A stretch of 41,311 bases of DNA from Sphingomonas sp. SRS2. Lineage in GTDB: Bacteria > Pseudomonadota > Alphaproteobacteria > Sphingomonadales > Sphingomonadaceae. The stretch covers positions 1-41,311 of the forward strand of contig NZ_LARW01000050.1 in NCBI RefSeq assembly GCF_000971055.1. The letters run 5' to 3'. The notes beneath the pieces were generated by a model that had not been told where the DNA came from, did no database searches, and was given only the letters and a program-made list of their open reading frames with translations. Made by a program: the position numbers and the translations under genes. Positions 7,062-16,846 of the stretch are shown here, piece after piece (within the stretch, counting starts at the first letter, position 1; each line of letters begins with the position of its first letter).

Positions 7062-8852
7062 TCAGGCCGCCGGTTCGTCGATGTCCTCATCGCCAAGGCG
7101 GCGGCCGCCGAGGCGGGGCAGGCGGCCGATCTGCCCCATCTCCATGATCTTGGAGCGTAGTTCGGCGCGTTTCTCATGGATCGACGCGATGACCGGGCCC
7201 ATCGCCACGCCGAGGTCGACCAGCACCGCTTCCGACAGCTGAAGCGAGGATTCGAGCGTCTCGGGCACCGCATCGGTCGCGCCGGCGCGATAGAGCTCGG
7301 CGGCGTGGTTGGGATCGCGCGCGCGGGCGACGATCGTCAGCTCGGGATGGAGCTGACGGGCGTAACGGGTGATCCGAACGAGCTGGACCGGATCGTCCAT
7401 CGTCAGGACTAGGGCACTGGCGCTGGCGAGATCGAGATGCTCGATCATGCCGGGGCGGGCGATATCGCCGAACATGATGTCATAGCCCCGGCGTCGCGCG
7501 CTGATCACCGCGTCGATATCGGCGTCGACCGCGAGATAGGGGCGTCCGTGCGCGTCGAGCATCTGCGCGACCAGTCGGCCGACCCGGCCGAAGCCGGCGA
7601 TGATCGCGCGGCCCTGAACCGAGGCGGGGATATTGGGATCGGGCTGGCTCTCGCGATCGTCGAATTTGCGGGCGAGATCATGCCCGACCTTCGCGAGGAT
7701 CGGCGTGATCGTCAGGCCGATGGCGGTAACGACCTGCCAGAAGGCGGCGTCCGCGGGCGCGATCAGCCGCGCCTGCGCCGCCACGCCGAGCACGATCAGC
7801 GTCGTTTCCGATGGCGAGGACATCAGCAGCCCGGTTTCCGCCGCGACCGCGCGCTTGGCGCCCCAGAAGCGCAACAGCAGCGCGGTGATCAGCGCCTTGA
7901 CGATCACCACCGCGACGACCGCGAGCGCGAGTTCGTGCCAGTTGGCGAGGAGCATTGCCGGATCGAGCGACATGCCGACGGTGATCAGGAAAATGCCGAG
8001 TGCGAGCCCCTTGAACGGCGCTGTGACAAGCTCGACCTCGGCATGATAGTCGGTCTCGGCGATCAGCAGGCCGGCGATCAGCGCGCCGACGATGGGAGAC
8101 AGACCGGCGGCCGTGGTGGCGATGCTGGCCAGGATGACGACGAGCAGGCTCGCCGACAGGAACATCTCCGGGTTCTTCGCGCGCGCGGCCTGGGCAAACA
8201 GGCGCGGCAGGAGGAAGCGCCCGCCGATCATCATCGCCGCAATCACCACGAAACCGATGGCGAGCGTGCGCAGCAGGCCGTCCCAACCGGCATTGTCGCC
8301 ATAGGGGGCGAGCGCGCCGAGGATGAAGATGATCGGCACCAGCGCGAGATCCTCAAGCAGCAGGATCGCGAAGGCGCGCTTGCCGACCGCGCCGGTCGTG
8401 CCGACCATCGGCAGCACCAGCGCCGTGGAGGACAACGCCAGCGCAAGGCCGAGACCGAGCGCGCCGCCGGGCAGCTCGCCGAACACCCACAGGCCGACGC
8501 CGATGATCCCGGCCGAGAGCAGCAGCTTCGATGAGCCGAGCCCGAACACTGCGCGGCGCATGCCCCATAATCGCCGGAAGCTGAGTTCGAGCCCGATTGA
8601 AAAGAGCAGCAATATGATGCCGAATTCCGCGAAAGGCTCGATCGCGTGCGGGTCGCTGATCGTCACATAATAGAGCCAGGGGACATCATCGATCAGATGG
8701 CCCAGCGCATTGGGACCGACCAGTGCGCCGACCAGGATGAAACCGATGACGGGGCTGATCCTGAATCGTGTAAAGGCGGGGATAACGAGCCCCGCCGCCC
8801 CGAGAATGACCAATGTGTCGCTGAAGGCTGCCGAGGTGAGTGAAAAGGCCAT
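7062..8852 (-). CDS. KefB/KefC-type cation:proton antiporter (CPA2) with RCK domain
   Basis: Membrane cation/H+ antiporter of 596 residues. About twelve hydrophobic segments fill residues 10-390, with the CPA2 features EFGIILLLFSIGLEL (76-90) and LLLEDLALVP around Asp168. A cytoplasmic Rossmann-type RCK (TrkA-N) domain follows, with the nucleotide motif GFGRVG at 420-425. It resembles YbaL/KefB-like proteins that exchange K+ or Na+ for protons under nucleotide control. The stop is only 18 bp from the convergent MFS transporter stop, with no terminator visible between them. The upstream neighbour is divergent. Ion specificity cannot be read from the sequence. Confidence 0.88.
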   Translation of the reverse strand: MAFSLTSAAFSDTLVILGAAGLVIPAFTRFRISPVIGFILVGALVGPNALGHLIDDVPWLYYVTISDPHAIEPFAEFGIILLLFSIGLELSFRRLWGMRRAVFGLGSSKLLLSAGIIGVGLWVFGELPGGALGLGLALALSSTALVLPMVGTTGAVGKRAFAILLLEDLALVPIIFILGALAPYGDNAGWDGLLRTLAIGFVVIAAMMIGGRFLLPRLFAQAARAKNPEMFLSASLLVVILASIATTAAGLSPIVGALIAGLLIAETDYHAEVELVTAPFKGLALGIFLITVGMSLDPAMLLANWHELALAVVAVVIVKALITALLLRFWGAKRAVAAETGLLMSSPSETTLIVLGVAAQARLIAPADAAFWQVVTAIGLTITPILAKVGHDLARKFDDRESQPDPNIPASVQGRAIIAGFGRVGRLVAQMLDAHGRPYLAVDADIDAVISARRRGYDIMFGDIARPGMIEHLDLASASALVLTMDDPVQLVRITRYARQLHPELTIVARARDPNHAAELYRAGATDAVPETLESSLQLSEAVLVDLGVAMGPVIASIHEKRAELRSKIMEMGQIGRLPRLGGRRLGDEDIDEPAA

Positions 8853-8911
8853 GGGGGCGATAGTGGCTGCAACGCAACAAAATTGCCAGCCATCAGGGGA
8901 GGGTTTCGGTG

Positions 8912-10129
8912 ATGCATAAGCGACTGGTGATTGCCGGCGGCGGACCGGCGGGGATGATGGCGGGACTGTTGTTCGCCCGCGCCGGCGTCGAGACGCTCGT
9001 GATCGAGAAGCATGGCGATTTCCTGCGCGATTTTCGCGGCGATACCGTTCATCCCTCGACGATCGCGCTGTTCGACGAACTTGGCCTTGCCAACGCGCTG
9101 CTCGCCCGCGAGCATGACAAGGTCACGGACATCAGCGCGCGTGTCGACGGACGCTATTATCGCGTCGCCGACCTCACCCATTTGCCGGTCCGCCACCGCT
9201 ATATGGTGATGATGCCGCAATGGCATTTCCTCGATTTCGTCCGCGACGCGGCGGCGGCCTATCCGTGCTTCTCGCTGCGGATGGATGCCGAAGTCGCGGG
9301 ATTGACCGAGCAGGCGGGCAGGGTGAGCGGCGTGCGCCTGGCCGGCGGGGAGGAGATCGGCGCCGATCTGGTGATCGCGGCGGATGGACGCGGATCGGTC
9401 CTGCGCGATGCGGCGGGTCTCGAAAAGCAGGATCTCGGCGCACCGATCGACGTCTTCTGGTTCAGGGTGCCGAAGCAGCGGAGCCCACGCAACGAGACCG
9501 CCGGGCAGTTTTCGCCGGGCACGGTGATCGCGATGATCGACCGCGGCGATTACTGGCAATGCGCGTTCGTCTTCGCCAAGGGCGGGGCCGACAAAATTCG
9601 TGCCGAGGGGATCGACGCCTTTCGCAGGCGGGTCGCGTCTGCCGTGCCCGAAATCGCCGGTGATCTTGGCGCGATCACATCCTGGGACGACGTGAAGCTG
9701 CTGGCGGTGTCGCTCGACCGGCTGACCCGTTGGCATCGGCCCGGCCTGCTCGCGATCGGCGATGCGGCGCATGCCATGTCGCCGGTCGGCGGGGTGGGGA
9801 TCAACCTGGCCATTCAGGATGCGGTCGCCGCCGCCAATATACTTGCCTTGCCGCTATCGCAGGACGAGCCAGTCGATCAGCTGTTGAACGACGTGCAGAA
9901 GCGCCGGCTGTTTCCCGTCCGCGTCATCCAGGGAATGCAACGCGCGGTCCATGCCAGCGTGCTCGGCCCGGCGCTCGGCGCCACCGCGAAGATGAAGGCG
10001 CCGTTCGCGCTCAGGATGCTTGACCGCTTCCCGATCCTGCAGCGCATCCCCGCGCGAGTGGTCGGGCTGGGCGTGCGGCGCGAGCATATTCGTTCGCCAA
10101 TGAAAAAGAGCGCCATTCCAATGGAATGA
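8912..10129 (+). CDS. FAD-dependent monooxygenase-like oxidoreductase
   Basis: Flavoprotein of the PHBH/UbiH group, 405 residues from ATG 8912, with an AGGGGAGGG ribosome binding site at 8895-8903; GTG 8909 is possible. The ADP-binding motif VIAGGGPAGMMAG opens the protein. DLVIAADGRGSVLR is the middle DG motif. LLAIGDAAHAMSPVGGVGIN near residue 280 is the GD motif that contacts the flavin. The set indicates an NAD(P)H-dependent hydroxylase or a related oxidase. The substrate is unknown; the isolated position, divergent from kef and convergent with icd, gives no pathway. The last codons overlap the icd terminator. Confidence 0.85.
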   Translation: MHKRLVIAGGGPAGMMAGLLFARAGVETLVIEKHGDFLRDFRGDTVHPSTIALFDELGLANALLAREHDKVTDISARVDGRYYRVADLTHLPVRHRYMVMMPQWHFLDFVRDAAAAYPCFSLRMDAEVAGLTEQAGRVSGVRLAGGEEIGADLVIAADGRGSVLRDAAGLEKQDLGAPIDVFWFRVPKQRSPRNETAGQFSPGTVIAMIDRGDYWQCAFVFAKGGADKIRAEGIDAFRRRVASAVPEIAGDLGAITSWDDVKLLAVSLDRLTRWHRPGLLAIGDAAHAMSPVGGVGINLAIQDAVAAANILALPLSQDEPVDQLLNDVQKRRLFPVRVIQGMQRAVHASVLGPALGATAKMKAPFALRMLDRFPILQRIPARVVGLGVRREHIRSPMKKSAIPME

Positions 10130-10132
10130 CGC
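10103..10132 (-). terminator. intrinsic terminator of icd
   Basis: Read on the minus strand, a stem GCGTCATTCC / GGAATGGCGC with an ATT loop (one G-U pair) is followed by TCTTTTT. It lies just beyond the icd stop and inside the last codons and stop of the convergent FAD gene, so one hairpin serves the minus-strand gene while coding on the plus strand. Confidence 0.75.
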
Positions 10133-10156
10133 CCAAATCTCAGAGTTGAACCGAGC

Positions 10157-11377
10157 TTACGCCCAGGTGGACATTTCCTTTTCGAGGTTCAGGCGGATTT
10201 CCTCGAAGAACTGCTCGGTCGTCATCCAGGGCTGGTCGGGGCCGATCAGGATCGCGAGATCCTTGGTCATGCCGCCCTTTTCGACCGTCTCGATGCATAT
10301 ACGCTCAAGCGTCTCGGCGAACTTCACCACATCGGGCGTCTCGTCGAACTTGCCGCGGAACTGCAGGCCCTGCGTCCAGGCGAAGATCGAGGCGATCGGA
10401 TTGGTCGAGGTCTGCTTGCCCTGCTGGTGCATGCGGTAATGGCGCGTCACTGTGCCGTGCGCGGCCTCGGCCTCGATCGTCTTGCCATCGGGCGACATCA
10501 GCACCGAGGTCATCAAGCCGAGGGAGCCGAAGCCCTGCGCGACGGTATCCGACTGGACGTCGCCGTCATAATTCTTGCAGGCCCAGACGAACTTGCCGCT
10601 CCACTTGAGCGCCGAAGCGACCATGTCGTCGATCAGGCGGTGCTCGTAGACGATGTTCGCGGCCTTGAACTTGTCGGCGAACTCGGCGTCGAACACTTCC
10701 TGGAACAAGTCCTTGAACCGGCCATCATAGGCCTTGAGGATGGTGTTCTTGGTCGACAGATAGAGCGGCCATTTGCGGTCGAACGCATAGTTCATGCTGG
10801 CTCGGGCGAAATCGCGAATCGATTCGTCCAGATTGTACATGCCCATCGCGACGCCCGACGTGGGATAGTCGAACACTTCATGCTCGATCTTCTCGCCATT
10901 CTCGCCTTCCCAGATCATCCGCAGCTTGCCGGGGCCGGGGACGAGGAAGTCGGTGGCGCGATACTGGTCGCCGAATGCATGACGGCCGACGACGATCGGG
11001 TCGGTCCAGCCCGGCACCAGCCTGGGGACGTTCTTGATCACGATCGGCTCGCGGAAAACGACGCCGCCCAGGATGTTGCGGATCGTGCCGTTGGGCGACT
11101 TCCACATCTTCTTGAGCTTGAACTCCTCGACGCGCTGCTCGTCGGGGGTGATCGTCGCGCACTTCACGCCGACGCCATATTTCTGGATCGCCTTGGCGCT
11201 GTCGATCGTGATCTGGTCGGCGGTCTCGTCACGCTTCTCGACCGAGAGATCATAATATTTGAGATCGATGTCGAGATAGGGAAGAATCAGGCGCTCGCGA
11301 ATCCACTGCCAGATGATCCGGGTCATCTCGTCGCCGTCGAGTTCGACGACCGGGGTCTTCACCTTGATCTTCGCCAT
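10157..11377 (-). CDS. icd: NADP-dependent isocitrate dehydrogenase
   Basis: Cytosolic TCA-cycle enzyme that oxidatively decarboxylates isocitrate to 2-oxoglutarate and yields NADPH. The 406-residue protein is the eukaryote-like homodimeric form common in alphaproteobacteria. It opens with [20 protein letters not shown]. The substrate loop [13 protein letters not shown] contains Ser94, Asn96, Arg100 and then Arg109 in VVFRE. The metal-binding segment [19 protein letters not shown] and the coenzyme region GTVTRHYR are present. Length and motifs are complete. Monocistronic by context, with its own terminator at 10103-10132. Confidence 0.97.
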   Translation of the reverse strand: MAKIKVKTPVVELDGDEMTRIIWQWIRERLILPYLDIDLKYYDLSVEKRDETADQITIDSAKAIQKYGVGVKCATITPDEQRVEEFKLKKMWKSPNGTIRNILGGVVFREPIVIKNVPRLVPGWTDPIVVGRHAFGDQYRATDFLVPGPGKLRMIWEGENGEKIEHEVFDYPTSGVAMGMYNLDESIRDFARASMNYAFDRKWPLYLSTKNTILKAYDGRFKDLFQEVFDAEFADKFKAANIVYEHRLIDDMVASALKWSGKFVWACKNYDGDVQSDTVAQGFGSLGLMTSVLMSPDGKTIEAEAAHGTVTRHYRMHQQGKQTSTNPIASIFAWTQGLQFRGKFDETPDVVKFAETLERICIETVEKGGMTKDLAILIGPDQPWMTTEQFFEEIRLNLEKEMSTWA

Positions 11378-11533
11378 GTTTCTCAGTCTCCGGGGAGGGA
11401 TAATGCGGGTGGTCCCTAAGACACGAAATCCCCCGGATCAACTGTGGCCGCGTCGATTTATCAGGCATTTCGCGAGGAAGCCCGGAACAGGAACGCGGCG
11501 GCAACGATTGTCAGTGCCCGCGCAGAGCCCTAG

Positions 11534-11579
11534 ACCTTGATCGTTTCAGGCTGAAAAGCCTGAAAACGTGAATCAAGGT
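11534..11579. repeat. intergenic imperfect palindrome A
   Basis: The left arm ACCTTGATCGTTTCAGGCT is answered by a right arm whose complement reads ACCTTGATTCACGTTTTCAG, so the two fold back with a small bulge around a GAAAA loop. It lies in the divergent gap between icd and psd, 12 bp before a second palindrome with related sequence. Its size and arms suggest a REP/BIME-like dispersed element. Confidence 0.65.
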
Positions 11580-11591
11580 CCAGCCATCGTA

Positions 11592-11655
11592 TAGAGCCTG
11601 ATTCACGTCATCAGCGGAAGCGCAAAGCGCTTCCACCTCAGACGATCAGGCTCTA
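11592..11655. repeat. intergenic imperfect palindrome B
   Basis: The outer arms TAGAGCCTGAT (11592-11602) and ATCAGGCTCTA (11645-11655) are perfectly complementary. An inner stem GGAAGCGC-AAA-GCGCTTCC forms the tip, with mismatched sequence between. The segment GATTCACGT resembles the arm of palindrome A. It ends about 10 bp before the psd start, so its hairpin would be in or near the psd 5' untranslated region. Confidence 0.7.
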
Positions 11656-11665
11656 GGATGGCGTC

Positions 11666-12400
11666 ATGACATCACTCGATAAACCCGACATCGGAACCAC
11701 TTCGGTCAAGTGGCGCTGGCCCGGCGTGCACCCCGAAGGCCGCAAGTTCGTCCTGCTCGCCGCGGTAATCGCACTCGTCTTCGCATTGCTCGCCTGGGAA
11801 ACGCTCGCCTGGCCTATGGCGGGCATCACCGTCTGGGTCGCGGCATTCTTCCGCGATCCGATCCGCACCACACCGACCGGGGAGGGGCTGGTGATCGCGC
11901 CCGCCGACGGTCTGGTGACGATGATCACCACGGTGCCGCCGCCGCGTGAGATGGCGGGCGAGGATGGGCTTGGCGATGCGCCGATGACCCGCGTCTCCAT
12001 CTTCATGTCGGTGTTCGACGTCCATATCAATCGCACCCCGATTGCGGGCACGGTCCGCAAGGTTGCCTACATTCCGGGGAGCTTCCTCAACGCCGACCTC
12101 GACAAGGCCAGTGAAGAGAATGAACGTCAGCATATCCTGGTCGAGGCTATCGACGGCACCCGCATCGGCTTCACGCAGATCGCCGGACTTGTGGCGCGGC
12201 GCATCGTTCCCTTCGTCAAGGCAGGCGATATCGTCGGCCTGGGGCAGCGGATCGGCCTGATCCGGTTCGGCAGTCGGGTCGACGTCTATCTGCCGGCCGG
12301 CACTGGCCATCGCGTAACGCTGGGTCAGCGGACGATCGCCGGGGAGACGGTCATCGCCCGGCTCGGCGAATCCGACCGGACCGTCGGCGCGGCGCAGTAG
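11666..12400 (+). CDS. psd: phosphatidylserine decarboxylase proenzyme
   Basis: Converts phosphatidylserine to phosphatidylethanolamine at the inner membrane. The 244-residue proenzyme has one or two hydrophobic segments (about 27-62), the FFRDPIR motif, and [15 protein letters not shown] in the core. The self-cleavage site [11 protein letters not shown] has Gly202-Ser203; Ser203 would become the pyruvoyl group. This is the short PSD-A type found in many alphaproteobacteria. It is followed 24 bp later by pssA, which makes its substrate, so the two form a phospholipid operon. Confidence 0.95.
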   Translation: MTSLDKPDIGTTSVKWRWPGVHPEGRKFVLLAAVIALVFALLAWETLAWPMAGITVWVAAFFRDPIRTTPTGEGLVIAPADGLVTMITTVPPPREMAGEDGLGDAPMTRVSIFMSVFDVHINRTPIAGTVRKVAYIPGSFLNADLDKASEENERQHILVEAIDGTRIGFTQIAGLVARRIVPFVKAGDIVGLGQRIGLIRFGSRVDVYLPAGTGHRVTLGQRTIAGETVIARLGESDRTVGAAQ

Positions 12401-12424
12401 GACATATAGGGCAAGGATGAAGCC

Positions 12425-13216
12425 ATGATGCGCGGTCGCCGGGTACATATCAGGCGCGGCATCCCCGCGCGGGCCGTCGCGCCCAACGCCGTGACCGCGC
12501 TTGCCCTGTGCTCGGGCCTCACCGGGGTGCGCTTCGCGATTGCCGGGGACTGGGAACGGGCTTTGTTCGCGATCCTGATCGCCGGCATACTCGACGGCCT
12601 CGACGGCCGGATCGCGCGGCTGCTGAAGGGCGAAAGCCGCTTCGGTGCGGAGCTTGATTCGCTGTCGGACGTAATCGCCTTCGGCGTTTCGCCCGCGATC
12701 ATCATGTTTCTCTGGTCGCTGAACGAGATTCCGCGCTTTGGATGGATATTCGCGCTCGGTTATGCGGTCTGCGCCGCGCTGCGCCTCGCTCGCTTCAACG
12801 CCTCGATCGACAGCGCCGAGCATCCGCGCAAGACCGCCGGCTTCCTGACCGGCGTTCCCGCGCCGACCGGGGCGGGAATGATGCTCCTGCCGGTGGCGAT
12901 GTGGCTGTGGAGCGGTCTCGACATCTTCCGCGATCCCTATTTCATCTGCGGATGGGCAGCGCTGATCGGTTTCCTGATGATTTCGGACCTCGCGACCTAC
13001 AGCTGGTCGTCACTCCATATCTCGCGCGCCTGGCGACTGCCGGCGCTGTTGCTTGTGGCGATGGCCGGCGCGGCGCTGTTCACCGCGCCCTGGCATACGC
13101 TCAGCTTCCTGATGCTGTTCTACCTTGTAACGATTCCCTTCAGCGCCTTCGCCTATGGCCGGGTCAGGCGGCAGCGCGCAGCGCCTGTCGCGCCGCAGGC
13201 TGCACCGGGCGAATGA
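12425..13216 (+). CDS. pssA: CDP-diacylglycerol--serine O-phosphatidyltransferase
   Basis: Integral membrane enzyme that makes phosphatidylserine from CDP-diacylglycerol and serine. The 263-residue protein carries the full CDP-alcohol phosphatidyltransferase motif: Asp57, Asp60-Gly61, Ala64-Arg65, Gly74, Asp78 and Asp82. Several further hydrophobic helices follow. ATG 12425 is used; the second Met gives almost the same protein. It is co-transcribed with psd. Its CDP-diacylglycerol comes from cdsA, about 4.4 kb downstream. The last 53 bp overlap a small minus-strand gene. Confidence 0.95.
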   Translation: MMRGRRVHIRRGIPARAVAPNAVTALALCSGLTGVRFAIAGDWERALFAILIAGILDGLDGRIARLLKGESRFGAELDSLSDVIAFGVSPAIIMFLWSLNEIPRFGWIFALGYAVCAALRLARFNASIDSAEHPRKTAGFLTGVPAPTGAGMMLLPVAMWLWSGLDIFRDPYFICGWAALIGFLMISDLATYSWSSLHISRAWRLPALLLVAMAGAALFTAPWHTLSFLMLFYLVTIPFSAFAYGRVRRQRAAPVAPQAAPGE

Positions 13217-13382
13217 TCCGGACGCGCGGCTCGCGCGTCGACTGCAGCGGGGGCATCGGTGCGGGATCAATACCGAGCGCGCGCAGGATATAGGGAAGCT
13301 CGGCCTTTACTGTGGCAGCGATAGCCACAACCGAGACGGCCAAAACTCCGGAGAACAAAACAAGACTAAAAAACTGAAGCAT
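13164..13382 (-). CDS. small membrane protein of unknown function
   Basis: A 72-residue product begins MLQFFSLVLFSGVLAVSVV, a single hydrophobic helix. A polar Pro- and Arg-rich tail (ALGIDPAPMPPLQ and onward) follows. The start at 13382 has an AAGGATGAA ribosome binding site at a normal distance, which supports translation. The 3' end runs 53 bp into the opposing pssA gene. It resembles the small conserved hypothetical proteins with one N-terminal helix found in sphingomonads, but I do not recognise a named family. It could be a spurious frame opposite GC-rich coding DNA; the helix and ribosome binding site argue against that. Confidence 0.55.
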   Translation of the reverse strand: MLQFFSLVLFSGVLAVSVVAIAATVKAELPYILRALGIDPAPMPPLQSTREPRVRIIRPVQPAARQALRAAA

Positions 13383-13495
13383 GAGTCTTCATCCTTTGTC
13401 GTCCGTTCCCAACGGCTCGGCGATTCCTGTGCCGAAAAGCGCTTGAAACGGTGTGCCGTTCCTGATGTTCACTATTTGTTCTGGACTGTCAACCC

Positions 13496-13524
13496 TTGAT
13501 TTTGCACGGCGGGTCGCATAAAGG
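13496..13524 (+). promoter_or_regulatory. candidate promoter of rpsB-tsf
   Basis: TTGATT at 13496-13501 and TAAAGG at 13519-13524 are 17 bp apart and point at rpsB. The match is moderate, with CATAAA as an alternative -10. It would give an untranslated leader of about 85 nt, where ribosomal protein S2 autoregulation of rpsB-tsf would act if it is conserved here. Confidence 0.3.
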
Positions 13525-13615
13525 CGCGTCCATTCCACATGTGGGGCACATAATCCGGTGCCGGGTTTCCCGGTTCCCGCCCCGCAGAGGTTCAACCGGG
13601 TAAGGAGAAAATCCT

Positions 13616-14410
13616 ATGGCGGCTCCCACCGTCTCCATGCAGGCGTTGCTCGACGCCGGCGCACATTTCGGCCACCAGACTCACCGCTGGAATCCGAAAA
13701 TGAAGCCGTATCTCTTCGGAGACCGCAATGGCGTTCATATCATCGACCTCTCGCAGACCGTGCCGCTGTTCGCGCGTGCGCTCGAGTTCGTCGCACAGAC
13801 CGTCCAGAATGGCGGCAAGGTTCTGTTCGTCGGAACCAAGCGCCAGGCGCAGGAGCCGATCGCAGAGGCCGCGCGCCGTTCGGGTCAGCATTATGTCAAC
13901 CATCGCTGGCTGGGCGGCATGCTCACCAACTGGAAGACGATCTCCGGATCGATCAAGCGCTTCAAGGCGCTGGAAGAGCAGCTGTCGGGCGACACTCACG
14001 GCCTGACCAAGAAGGAAGTCCTTCAGCTCACCCGTGAGCGCGACAAGTTCGAGCTTTCGCTCGGCGGCATCCGCGACATGAACGGTATCCCGGACGTCAT
14101 GTTCGTGATCGACGCCAACAAGGAAGAGCTGGCGATCAAGGAAGCCAACACGCTTGGTATCCCGGTTGTCGCGATCCTCGATTCGAACGTCAGCCCCGAC
14201 GGCATCGCCTTTCCGGTGCCCGCCAATGACGACGCCGCCCGCGCCATCCGTCTCTATTGCGAGTCGATTGCCGAGGCAGCGACCCGCGGTGGCACCGAAG
14301 CGCGCCAGTCGCGTGGTGAAGACATCGGCGCGGCTGTCGTGCCGCCCGTCGAGACGGCAATCGCGGCACCTGTTGCGGAACCGGCTGTCGCGGAAACCGC
14401 CGCAAGCTGA
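13616..14410 (+). CDS. rpsB: 30S ribosomal protein S2
   Basis: Structural protein of the small ribosomal subunit, 264 residues. It starts [29 protein letters not shown] in essence, with the family segments [20 protein letters not shown] and [14 protein letters not shown]. The C terminus has an Ala/Val/Glu-rich tail typical of alphaproteobacterial S2. The ribosome binding site AAGGAG is at 13602-13607. It heads the conserved rpsB-tsf-pyrH-frr series. Confidence 0.98.
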   Translation: MAAPTVSMQALLDAGAHFGHQTHRWNPKMKPYLFGDRNGVHIIDLSQTVPLFARALEFVAQTVQNGGKVLFVGTKRQAQEPIAEAARRSGQHYVNHRWLGGMLTNWKTISGSIKRFKALEEQLSGDTHGLTKKEVLQLTRERDKFELSLGGIRDMNGIPDVMFVIDANKEELAIKEANTLGIPVVAILDSNVSPDGIAFPVPANDDAARAIRLYCESIAEAATRGGTEARQSRGEDIGAAVVPPVETAIAAPVAEPAVAETAAS

Positions 14411-14511
14411 TCCGGCTCCGGCCTGCTGGCCGGTGTCATAATCATGATACGATCGGGGGTGGGAGCGGGAACGTTCCTTCCCCCGTCCCGTAAGCAAGAA
14501 GGAAGAAGAAT

Positions 14512-15438
14512 ATGGCGGAGATCACCGCTGCTGCCGTCAAGGAACTGCGCGAGAAATCGGGCGCGGGCATGATGGACTGCAAGAAGGCGCTCACCGAGAA
14601 CAACGGCGACATGGACGCCGCGATCGACTGGCTGCGCACGAAGGGCCTTGCCACTGCCGCCAAGAAGTCGAGCCGCACCGCGGCTGAGGGTCTGGTCGGC
14701 GTTGCCGTCGAGGGCACCCGCGGCGCCGCTGTCGAGGTCAATTCGGAAACCGATTTCGTCGCGAAGAACGAGCAGTTCCAGGATTTCGTCCGCACCGTCT
14801 CGGGGCTCGCGCTCAAGGCGGGTGACGACATCGCCGCGCTGGGCGCCGCCGCCTATCCGGGCGGCGAGGGCTCGGTCGTCGACAAGCTGACCGCGAACAT
14901 CGCCACGATCGGCGAGAACCAGACGCTGCGCCGCGCGAAGATCGTCGAAGTGTCGAAGGGCGCGGTCGTGTCCTACATGCACAACGCCGTATCGCCCGGC
15001 CTCGGCAAGATCGGCGTTCTCGTCGCGCTTGAGGGCGATGCGCCCGTCGACGCGATGGAAGCGCTCGGAAAGCAGGTTGCGATGCATATCGCCGCAGCTT
15101 TCCCGCAGTCGCTGACCGAAGACGGCCTCGACCAGGCGGTTATCGAGCGCGAGCGCGCGATCGCCGCCGAGAAGGCCGCCGAGTCGGGCAAGCCCGCCGA
15201 GATCATCGAGAAGATGGTTCAGGGCGCGGTCGCCAAGTTCCGCAAGGAAAACGCGCTGCTCAGCCAGGTCTTCGTGATCGACAACAAGACCCCGATCGCG
15301 CAGGTCGTCGCCAATGCCGCCAAGGCAGCCGGCGGATCGATCACGCTCAAGGATTATGTTCGCTTCCAGCTCGGTGAAGGCATCGAGAAGGAAACCAGCG
15401 ACTTCGCCGCCGAAGTCGCCGCGGCTGCCAAGGGCTGA
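14512..15438 (+). CDS. tsf: translation elongation factor Ts
   Basis: Guanine nucleotide exchange factor for EF-Tu in the cytosol, 308 residues. The N-terminal UBA-like region contains [16 protein letters not shown]. The exchange core contains the signature [16 protein letters not shown], and the two-subdomain core and C-terminal module follow at normal length. A GAAGGAAGAA ribosome binding site precedes ATG 14512. It is followed by a strong terminator before pyrH. Confidence 0.98.
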   Translation: MAEITAAAVKELREKSGAGMMDCKKALTENNGDMDAAIDWLRTKGLATAAKKSSRTAAEGLVGVAVEGTRGAAVEVNSETDFVAKNEQFQDFVRTVSGLALKAGDDIAALGAAAYPGGEGSVVDKLTANIATIGENQTLRRAKIVEVSKGAVVSYMHNAVSPGLGKIGVLVALEGDAPVDAMEALGKQVAMHIAAAFPQSLTEDGLDQAVIERERAIAAEKAAESGKPAEIIEKMVQGAVAKFRKENALLSQVFVIDNKTPIAQVVANAAKAAGGSITLKDYVRFQLGEGIEKETSDFAAEVAAAAKG

Positions 15439-15450
15439 CGCCGAAATCAG

Positions 15451-15490
15451 GCCCGCCCTCCCGCCGAAAGCCGGGAGGGCGGGCCTTTTT
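15451..15490 (+). terminator. intrinsic terminator after tsf
   Basis: Perfect 13-bp arms GCCCGCCCTCCCG (15451-15463) and CGGGAGGGCGGGC flank a CCGAAAGC loop, followed by CTTTTT. It should separate rpsB-tsf transcription from the pyrH group. Confidence 0.93.
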
Positions 15491-15563
15491 CATGCACGCT
15501 TGGCAGGCTGCGATGCTATGCCTAAGGTGCCCCCGCTTCCTGTAACGAATGAGATCCGAACCC

Positions 15564-16277
15564 ATGGACCGTCCGCGCTTCAAACGTATCCTGCTGAAGC
15601 TGTCGGGTGAGGTGTTGATGGGACAGGGCCAGTTTGGGATCGATCCCGACACGGTCGCCCGGGTTGCCCGTGAGATCGCCGATGTCGCCGAAAATTACGA
15701 GCTGTGCCTCGTCGTCGGCGGGGGCAATATCTTCCGTGGGCTGGCGGCGGCCGCCAAGGGATTCGACCGGACCAGCGCCGATTATATGGGAATGCTCGCC
15801 ACGGTGATGAACGCGCTCGCGGTTCAGAATGCGCTCGAGCAGATCGGCGTCGACACCCGCGTCCAGTCGGCCATTCCGATGAGTACGGTGTGCGAGCCCT
15901 TCATCCGCCGCCGCGCCGAACGGCACCTCGACAAGGGACGGATCGTGATCTTCGCGGCGGGCACCGGCAATCCCTATTTCACGACCGACAGCGCGGCCGC
16001 CCTGCGCGCCGCCGAGATGCGTTGCGATGCGCTGTTCAAGGGTACCTCGGTCGACGGGGTCTATGATGCCGATCCCAAGAAGGTGCCCGATGCCAAGCGC
16101 TACGACACCGTCACGTTCAACCGCGTCCTCGCTGACGACCTGAAGGTCATGGATGCGAGCGCCGTCGCGCTGTGCCGCGACAACAATATTCCGATCGTGG
16201 TATTCAACATCCGGGAGCAGGGCAATCTGGCCCAAGTGCTCGCCGGATCGGGCACCGCCACGACCGTCCAGAATTAA
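15564..16277 (+). CDS. pyrH: uridylate kinase
   Basis: Phosphorylates UMP to UDP in pyrimidine nucleotide synthesis. From ATG 15564 the product is 237 residues and starts [20 protein letters not shown], matching the usual N terminus; ATG 15549 would add five residues. It has the amino-acid-kinase Gly loop [26 protein letters not shown] and [15 protein letters not shown]. Hexameric, GTP-activated and UTP-inhibited in the family. It is followed 11 bp later by frr. Confidence 0.97.
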   Translation: MDRPRFKRILLKLSGEVLMGQGQFGIDPDTVARVAREIADVAENYELCLVVGGGNIFRGLAAAAKGFDRTSADYMGMLATVMNALAVQNALEQIGVDTRVQSAIPMSTVCEPFIRRRAERHLDKGRIVIFAAGTGNPYFTTDSAAALRAAEMRCDALFKGTSVDGVYDADPKKVPDAKRYDTVTFNRVLADDLKVMDASAVALCRDNNIPIVVFNIREQGNLAQVLAGSGTATTVQN

Positions 16278-16288
16278 GGGAGACGAAG

Positions 16289-16846
16289 ATGCCCGCTTTC
16301 GACAAGGCCGATCTTGAACGCCGCATGCATGGCGCGGTCGAGGCGCTGAAGAGCGACCTCATCGGCCTGCGCACCGGCCGCGCGTCGGTCAACCTGCTCG
16401 ATCCGGTGACGGTCGAGGTATATGGCGCGCATATGCCGCTCAATCAGGCCGCCACCGTGACCGCGCCCGAACCGCGCATGTTGTCGGTGCAGGTGTGGGA
16501 CAAGAGCAATGTCGGCCCGGTCGACAAGGCGATCCGGTCCGCCGGGCTCGGCCTCAATCCGATCATGGACGGTCAGACGCTGCGCATTCCGATCCCCGAC
16601 CTGACCGAGGAGCGGCGCAAGGAACTCGCCAAGCTCGCCGGCCAATATGCCGAGAAGGCCCGCGTCGCCGCGCGCAATGTCCGCCGTGACGGCATGGACA
16701 ATCTCAAGACCGACGAAAAGAAGGGCGAGATCAGCGAAGACGACCGCAAGCGCCGCGAGACCGAGGTTCAGAAGCTGACCGACAGCACGATCGCTGAGAT
16801 CGATGCGGCGGCGGGCGCCAAGGAAAAGGAAATCCTCGGCAAGTGA
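16289..16846 (+). CDS. frr: ribosome recycling factor
   Basis: Splits post-termination ribosomes together with EF-G. The 185-residue product from ATG 16289 has an AAGGGAGA ribosome binding site at 16276-16283. It shows [32 protein letters not shown] and [14 protein letters not shown]. Length is exactly typical. Its stop overlaps the uppS GTG start. Confidence 0.98.
   Translation: MPAFDKADLERRMHGAVEALKSDLIGLRTGRASVNLLDPVTVEVYGAHMPLNQAATVTAPEPRMLSVQVWDKSNVGPVDKAIRSAGLGLNPIMDGQTLRIPIPDLTEERRKELAKLAGQYAEKARVAARNVRRDGMDNLKTDEKKGEISEDDRKRRETEVQKLTDSTIAEIDAAAGAKEKEILGK

Noticed and set aside
7437-8534. 365-codon plus-strand frame opposite the antiporter
   Set aside because: Low-complexity Arg/Asp-rich translation; the minus strand encodes a complete CPA2 antiporter.
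10427-11419. 330-codon plus-strand frame opposite icd
   Set aside because: It is a shadow of the isocitrate dehydrogenase gene and has no recognisable motif.
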